Below are positions 32,595 through 35,835 of a stretch of 35,835 bases of DNA, piece by piece; the stretch's first letter is position 1, and every line of letters begins with the position of its first letter. The stretch is from Planctomycetia bacterium. GTDB taxonomy: Bacteria; Planctomycetota; Planctomycetia; Gemmatales; Gemmataceae. Under the pieces are notes generated by a model, which saw only the letters and a program-made list of their open reading frames with translations, made no database searches and was not told the DNA's origin. The stretch is from NCBI GenBank assembly GCA_005808665.1, contig SYLG01000112.1:1-35835 (forward strand), read 5' to 3'. The translations under genes and the position numbers were made by a program.

Positions 32595-33719
32595 ATGAAG
32601 AAAATTCCAAGACGATCCCGGTTGCCTATCCTTCCCCAATCCCTCCTGGAGAGGTTGCGGGGGCCTGTGGCATTTGTCAATTTGCAGCTTGAGGAAGCGA
32701 TCCAATGGGTTCAGGCCCTGGGAACCGACCGCATCACTCAAATGGCTCAGGGAAATGACCTCCCCCTCTTTTTCTTTTTTGACGATACCAGGGCCCGGGC
32801 ACTCGACCATTATTTTCGTGAAGTCGATCTTGGTGCCCGAACCGAGGCCCTTGCCGACCTTTGGGACCTCCCCCCCCAACAAACCCTTCTTTGGGCTCCC
32901 CAACGCAATGATGAAAGGGAGTTGAAACTGGATATTGTCGAGCAGGCTTGGCATGCCCTTCGGCCAGGCGGTTTGTTTCTGGTTTGGTTACCCACCAAAG
33001 ACTTGGTGGATACTTCTCCGATGGTGCGCAAGGTTTTCGGCCGCATCCATGAAGTCCCCGAGGGAAAAAACACTCTCCTTTGGGCCCAACGAACAGGGAC
33101 CAATCCCAAACGCCGCCATGAAATCTCCTTTACGGCGAAAATCACCAAAAAAGGTCCATTTTCCTTCACTGCCCGCCCAGGAGTTCACTGCTTTGGCCAA
33201 ATCGACGAGGGCACCCGGGCCCTGGATGAGGTCATTGAAATCGAACCTGGGGACCGTATTCTTGACATCTGCTGTGGGGTCGGTGCCGCCGGAATCGTGG
33301 CGGCCCAAACAGGGGGTGAAACAGGTGAATTGGTTTTTGCGGATGGGAGCCCCAGGGCTCGGGAAATTGCCGTATTAAATGCCCGGGCCAATGGTGTTGC
33401 CAAGGTTTCAGCCGTTTCCATCGAATCCCTGGAAACACTTCCTGATGATTATTTCCGGGTGATTCTTGCTCACCCACCCGGATTTGGCACCGGGCCACTC
33501 ACCGAACGAATCATTGAGGAGGCAAGCCGACTTCTCGATGCCCAAGGCCGGTTTTACCTTCTTACCAAACAACCCAATGAAACCGCTCCCATGGTTGTTG
33601 CCAGTTTTCGTCGTGCCGACGCCCTGATCAATAAAAGCTATACTATTTTGGTCCACAATCGTGCCATGCCCGATGGCATTCTTGCCGAGTTTGAAGACGA
33701 AAAATGGCTTGAAAGTTAA
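32595..33719 (+). CDS. RsmC/RlmG-like class I methyltransferase
   Basis: The protein (374 aa) looks like a tandem of a degenerate N-terminal and an active C-terminal methyltransferase domain, as in RsmC and RlmG, which make m2G in 16S or 23S rRNA. The C-terminal domain has ILDICCGVGAAGIVAA (222-237) for S-adenosylmethionine and Asp250 at the end of strand 2. The position of the usual NPPF/NPPY catalytic motif reads LAHPPGFGTG (291-300), replacing Asn by His. PGVHCFGQIDEGTRAL precedes the SAM site, comparable to the PGVFS/..D.GT.LL stretch of RsmC. The target is likely rRNA but unproven. ATG 32595 lacks a Shine-Dalgarno. Confidence 0.8.
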   Translation: MKKIPRRSRLPILPQSLLERLRGPVAFVNLQLEEAIQWVQALGTDRITQMAQGNDLPLFFFFDDTRARALDHYFREVDLGARTEALADLWDLPPQQTLLWAPQRNDERELKLDIVEQAWHALRPGGLFLVWLPTKDLVDTSPMVRKVFGRIHEVPEGKNTLLWAQRTGTNPKRRHEISFTAKITKKGPFSFTARPGVHCFGQIDEGTRALDEVIEIEPGDRILDICCGVGAAGIVAAQTGGETGELVFADGSPRAREIAVLNARANGVAKVSAVSIESLETLPDDYFRVILAHPPGFGTGPLTERIIEEASRLLDAQGRFYLLTKQPNETAPMVVASFRRADALINKSYTILVHNRAMPDGILAEFEDEKWLES

Positions 33720-34097
33720 GCGGCGCAGTGCTTCCTTTTAGGCCTTTTGATTCCTTTTTGTGGAATCTCAACAGATCCTGTCGGCCAATAGGGTTTGAGG
33801 GATTGTGGCAATCCTTTGATTGTGGCAACCAGGTTCCCCGTGGTTTAAGGAAAACCTCGAAGCTTTGATGTCTTTGTTCCCTAATTCGGTTCCCATGGGC
33901 GTGCCGTTAACCAATATCCAAACCAGTCCCATTTGGATTTCATTGCTGGTTACCCCGCCTGGAAAGGTTTCAGGTCCTGAATGGGAAAAATGGGTTTGAA
34001 CCCTGCCCAAAGGAGAACAGCTTTTTGCGTGAAAAACCCCCTTATTGCCTAATCCGAATGGGGTTGTGATAATTAACATAATACAGGGGGTGCCATA
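33720..34097. other. Non-coding gap before the DUF1559 gene
   Basis: I see no convincing gene in these 378 bases; the one longer reading frame (33768-34079, minus) resembles nothing I know. The direct repeat GATTGTGGCAA occurs at 33801-33811 and 33818-33828, a 17-base period. GGGTTTGAACCC (33992-34003) is an inverted repeat with a TG centre and contains the recurrent octamer GTTTGAAC. The stretch 34066-34087 is AT-rich and probably includes the -10 region of the next gene. Confidence 0.55.
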
Positions 34098-35066
34098 GTG
34101 AAAGATTGCGTTCGTGCCCGTGCCTTTACACTTATTGAGCTACTGGTTGTGATTGCCATCATTGCCGTTTTGATCGGCTTACTCTTGCCTGCTGTGCAAA
34201 AAGTCCGCGAGGCGGCCAACCGACTTCATTGCACCAACAATCTCAAGCAACTTGCCCTTGCCTGCCATACTTTTGAAAACACAAATGGCTTTTTTCCGCT
34301 TGCCTATACCAATCCCAATGGACCCAACTCCATGAAATGGCACACCTGGACCCCGTTCCTTTTTCCCTATTTGGAAGAAGGAAACCGAGTCAGTAACTAT
34401 GATTTTGCCTCGGACTGGTGGAAGACTCCAAACCGTGAAATTGTCGCCACCAAAGTCAAATCGTTGCAATGCCCCTCTACTCCCAACCCGGATAGAATCC
34501 AGGACAAGCCCGAAGCCACACCTCCCAATAAAACAGGAGCCGTCAGCGACTATTTTCCCCCCACCGGGGTTAATGCGGAAATCAATCAATATTTACCAGC
34601 AACCGATCAGCTTTCACCGAATTCCGATTTGCGCGGAGTAATGTGCTGGTGGAGTGCCAAAAACCTGGTTAACAAACAAGCCGACATCCTCGATGGGACT
34701 TCCCATACCATCCTGATGGGGGAGTGCGCAGGCCGGGAAGATGTATGGCGCAAAAACATTATGACGGCGGTAAACTTTAATGTGGTCCCCAAGGTCCGGG
34801 CTCGTGGAGGGGCGTGGGCAACCCCGGACAACCCCTACGAGATTGGTTCAAGGAAAGCGTGGGATGTTGCCTTTGGTCCCATTCCCTTCCCACCTGGAAT
34901 CAATACCTCCAACGAATGGGGACACGGCTTTTACGGCTTTCACTCCCATGGGGCCAACTTTGCCATGGCGGATGGATCTGTTCGATTTCTTTCTTCCTCA
35001 ACCGAACTCAAACTCTTGGCCTACCTCGTTACCCGTGCGGGAGGCGAAGTGGTACCAACCCCCTGA
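34098..35066 (+). CDS. DUF1559 domain protein with type IV prepilin leader
   Basis: This protein (322 aa) belongs to the large planctomycete DUF1559 family. The leader MKDCVRARA is followed by [20 protein letters not shown], the class III/type IV pilin-like N-terminus, then [27 protein letters not shown]. The C-terminal [15 protein letters not shown] is the H-X9-DG-type motif that marks the family. The residue before the predicted cleavage site is Ala rather than the usual Gly. The product would be a pseudopilin-like surface or periplasmic protein; its biochemical role is unknown. The start is GTG 34098, with AGGGGG about seven bases upstream. Many copies of this family occur in each planctomycete genome, so it supports the taxonomic call. 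Confidence 0.95.
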   Translation: MKDCVRARAFTLIELLVVIAIIAVLIGLLLPAVQKVREAANRLHCTNNLKQLALACHTFENTNGFFPLAYTNPNGPNSMKWHTWTPFLFPYLEEGNRVSNYDFASDWWKTPNREIVATKVKSLQCPSTPNPDRIQDKPEATPPNKTGAVSDYFPPTGVNAEINQYLPATDQLSPNSDLRGVMCWWSAKNLVNKQADILDGTSHTILMGECAGREDVWRKNIMTAVNFNVVPKVRARGGAWATPDNPYEIGSRKAWDVAFGPIPFPPGINTSNEWGHGFYGFHSHGANFAMADGSVRFLSSSTELKLLAYLVTRAGGEVVPTP

Positions 35067-35550
35067 CCTTGACCCTTTTTTCTGGCGATTTGTGATAGGC
35101 TAAGTCCTGAATCCCTATTTCGATAGTAATCAACAATTCCCGGGAAACACTGATTAAACAATCAAGCCTTTGTTTTGAATCCAAACCGTCAAGCGAGCCG
35201 GTTGGTTCAAGGCCTTTCGGGTTGACCTAACCCAGGTAACTCGGTTCGAGTGATTCATTACGATTTTTTGGCCAGTTTTGGGACCATGATTGTATGTTCG
35301 GCGGCAAAGCGGGTACCTGACCCAGATAAAGGGGATTTGGAATCCCGTCGTTTGCAGGCTGATTTGACTTTTTCTTGGGGAAGATTGGGTTTTCATGGTC
35401 CCAACAGCATAACTTTGGGTAATACCAACTAAATCCAGATCTTTGCATTTCGAGGAAATACCCTCTATTTTGCCCAAGAAGCTTGCCTGCACCTTTCTGC
35501 CCCTTTAACTTGACCATAGTATTCCCATCAATCACCTCTGGGATTAAGCC
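35067..35550. other. Non-coding gap before the right-end gene
   Basis: I see no gene in these 484 bases. They hold the right copy of the 65-nt repeat (35228-35292, minus) and a palindrome AATTCCCGGGAA (near 35135). There is also a possible fragment of the repeat's ends on the plus strand: GGTCCCAA (35397-35404) followed shortly by ATAACTTTGGGTAA (35409-35422). ACTCGGTTCGAGT (near 35239-35251) resembles a tRNA T-arm but no tRNA surrounds it. Confidence 0.55.
35228..35292 (-). repeat. 65-nt intergenic repeat, right copy
   Basis: This is the reverse-oriented partner of 172-236, with 53 of 65 positions identical and no gaps. The two are about 35 kb apart, too far for a local duplication. Here the element lies about 260 bases upstream of the right-end LExLExR gene and reads away from it. 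In this copy, but not in the left one, ACTCG-GTT-CGAGT can form a small hairpin, so that hairpin is not the conserved feature. Confidence 0.75.
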
Positions 35551-35835
35551 ATGTCCTCCCGAGTGGTTTTCTTCGGCCGGTGGTTGCGTCGGTTTTATCG
35601 TCCGGTTTCCCCGATCTTAAACCGTTCACTGTTAACCTTGGAATCCCTCGAAAACCGGCTTGTCCCGGATGGCCAAGGATTCTCGCAACTTCTTCCTCAA
35701 TGGAACGGGGATAACTGGGTGCACCCATCGGCATCGGTTGCGACACTTTCTTCCAACTCGGTCCTCGTTCCCCTGGTGGCTCCTTCTCCTCCCTCATCGG
35801 GACCGGGTGCCGTTCCCTCCGACTTTTCCCAATTC
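35551..35835 (+). CDS. Partial secreted/surface protein with planctomycete LExLExR N-terminus
   Basis: An open frame begins at ATG 35551 and runs 95 codons to the end of the window without a stop, so only the N-terminus is present. A basic start (FFGRWLRRFYRP) leads to SLLTLESLENRLVPDG at about residues 27-42. This is the LE.LE.R..P signature that planctomycete extracellular multidomain proteins carry near their start. Ser/Pro/Val-rich linker-like sequence follows. The chitinase at 620 has a related but less complete motif. GGGAT about ten bases upstream is a weak Shine-Dalgarno. The domain content beyond the window, and so its function, is unknown. Confidence 0.7.
   Translation, partial: MSSRVVFFGRWLRRFYRPVSPILNRSLLTLESLENRLVPDGQGFSQLLPQWNGDNWVHPSASVATLSSNSVLVPLVAPSPPSSGPGAVPSDFSQF

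Noticed and set aside
33768-34079. 103-codon minus-strand frame before the DUF1559 gene
   Set aside because: No recognisable motif, no ribosome-binding site, and it covers the region expected to hold the promoter of the next gene.
35239-35251. tRNA T-arm-like ACTCGGTTCGAGT
   Set aside because: No acceptor stem, D-arm or anticodon arm could be found around it, and the other copy of the repeat does not keep the pairing.
1-35835. CRISPR array, insertion sequence or prophage
   Set aside because: No regularly spaced repeats, transposase or recombinase motif, phage structural gene or target-site duplication was seen.

Overview
The window looks like chromosomal DNA of a planctomycete, probably close to the Gemmatales, although the order is a guess. 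Three things point there. A prepilin-leader protein of the DUF1559 family ends in an H-X9-DG-type motif (34098-35066). Two secreted or surface proteins at opposite ends of the window carry the planctomycete N-terminal 'LE(x)LExR..P' signature (620-2995, and an open-ended gene starting at 35551). Core genes are dispersed, with mixed ATG, GTG and TTG starts. I see no phage, insertion sequence, CRISPR array, rRNA or tRNA.

Left part (1-10059): a 619-bp non-coding lead contains a 65-nt repeat and a strong hairpin. It is followed by a multidomain GH18 chitinase (CBM2, CBM2, Calx-beta, GH18). Convergent to this is aconitase (acnA), and divergent from acnA is a giant polytopic membrane protein of about 1357 residues with an N-terminal four-cysteine zinc ribbon.

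Housekeeping part (10081-21836): a tightly overlapping minus-strand operon reads cinA, GT-C-like membrane protein, CPBP protease, NUDIX hydrolase. Divergent from it is a plus-strand set of rhodanese, moaC and trans-polyprenyl diphosphate synthase (the last two overlap by ATGA). infA stands alone. A minus-strand translation/secretion operon reads ffh, rpsP, trmD, rplS, yraN, tyrS. It has a recognisable sigma70-type promoter before ffh and an intrinsic terminator after tyrS. Start codons for rpsP (GTG), trmD (TTG) and tyrS (TTG) were assigned from family lengths and Shine-Dalgarno sites.

Surface-polysaccharide part (21988-33719): a minus-strand cluster reads TPR-like secreted protein, GDP-mannose 4,6-dehydratase, UDP-glucose/GDP-mannose dehydrogenase, NUDIX hydrolase, and two diverged tandem paralogues (617 and 627 residues). 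I read each paralogue as a GT-A glycosyltransferase whose catalytic fold is split by a roughly 300-residue beta-rich insertion. Divergent from this run are a GT4-type glycosyltransferase, an aldose 1-epimerase and an RsmC-like methyltransferase. The likely logic is that nucleotide sugars are made by the dehydratase and dehydrogenase and used by the three glycosyltransferases to build a surface glycan.

The most unusual signals are: (i) the pair of split glycosyltransferases with an internally repeated insert; (ii) a 65-nt ungapped repeat (53/65 identical) present in inverted orientation near both ends, upstream of the two LExR-type genes; (iii) a nested palindromic structure in the spacer between the two split glycosyltransferase genes; (iv) the octamer GTTTGAAC, found five times, each time between genes.
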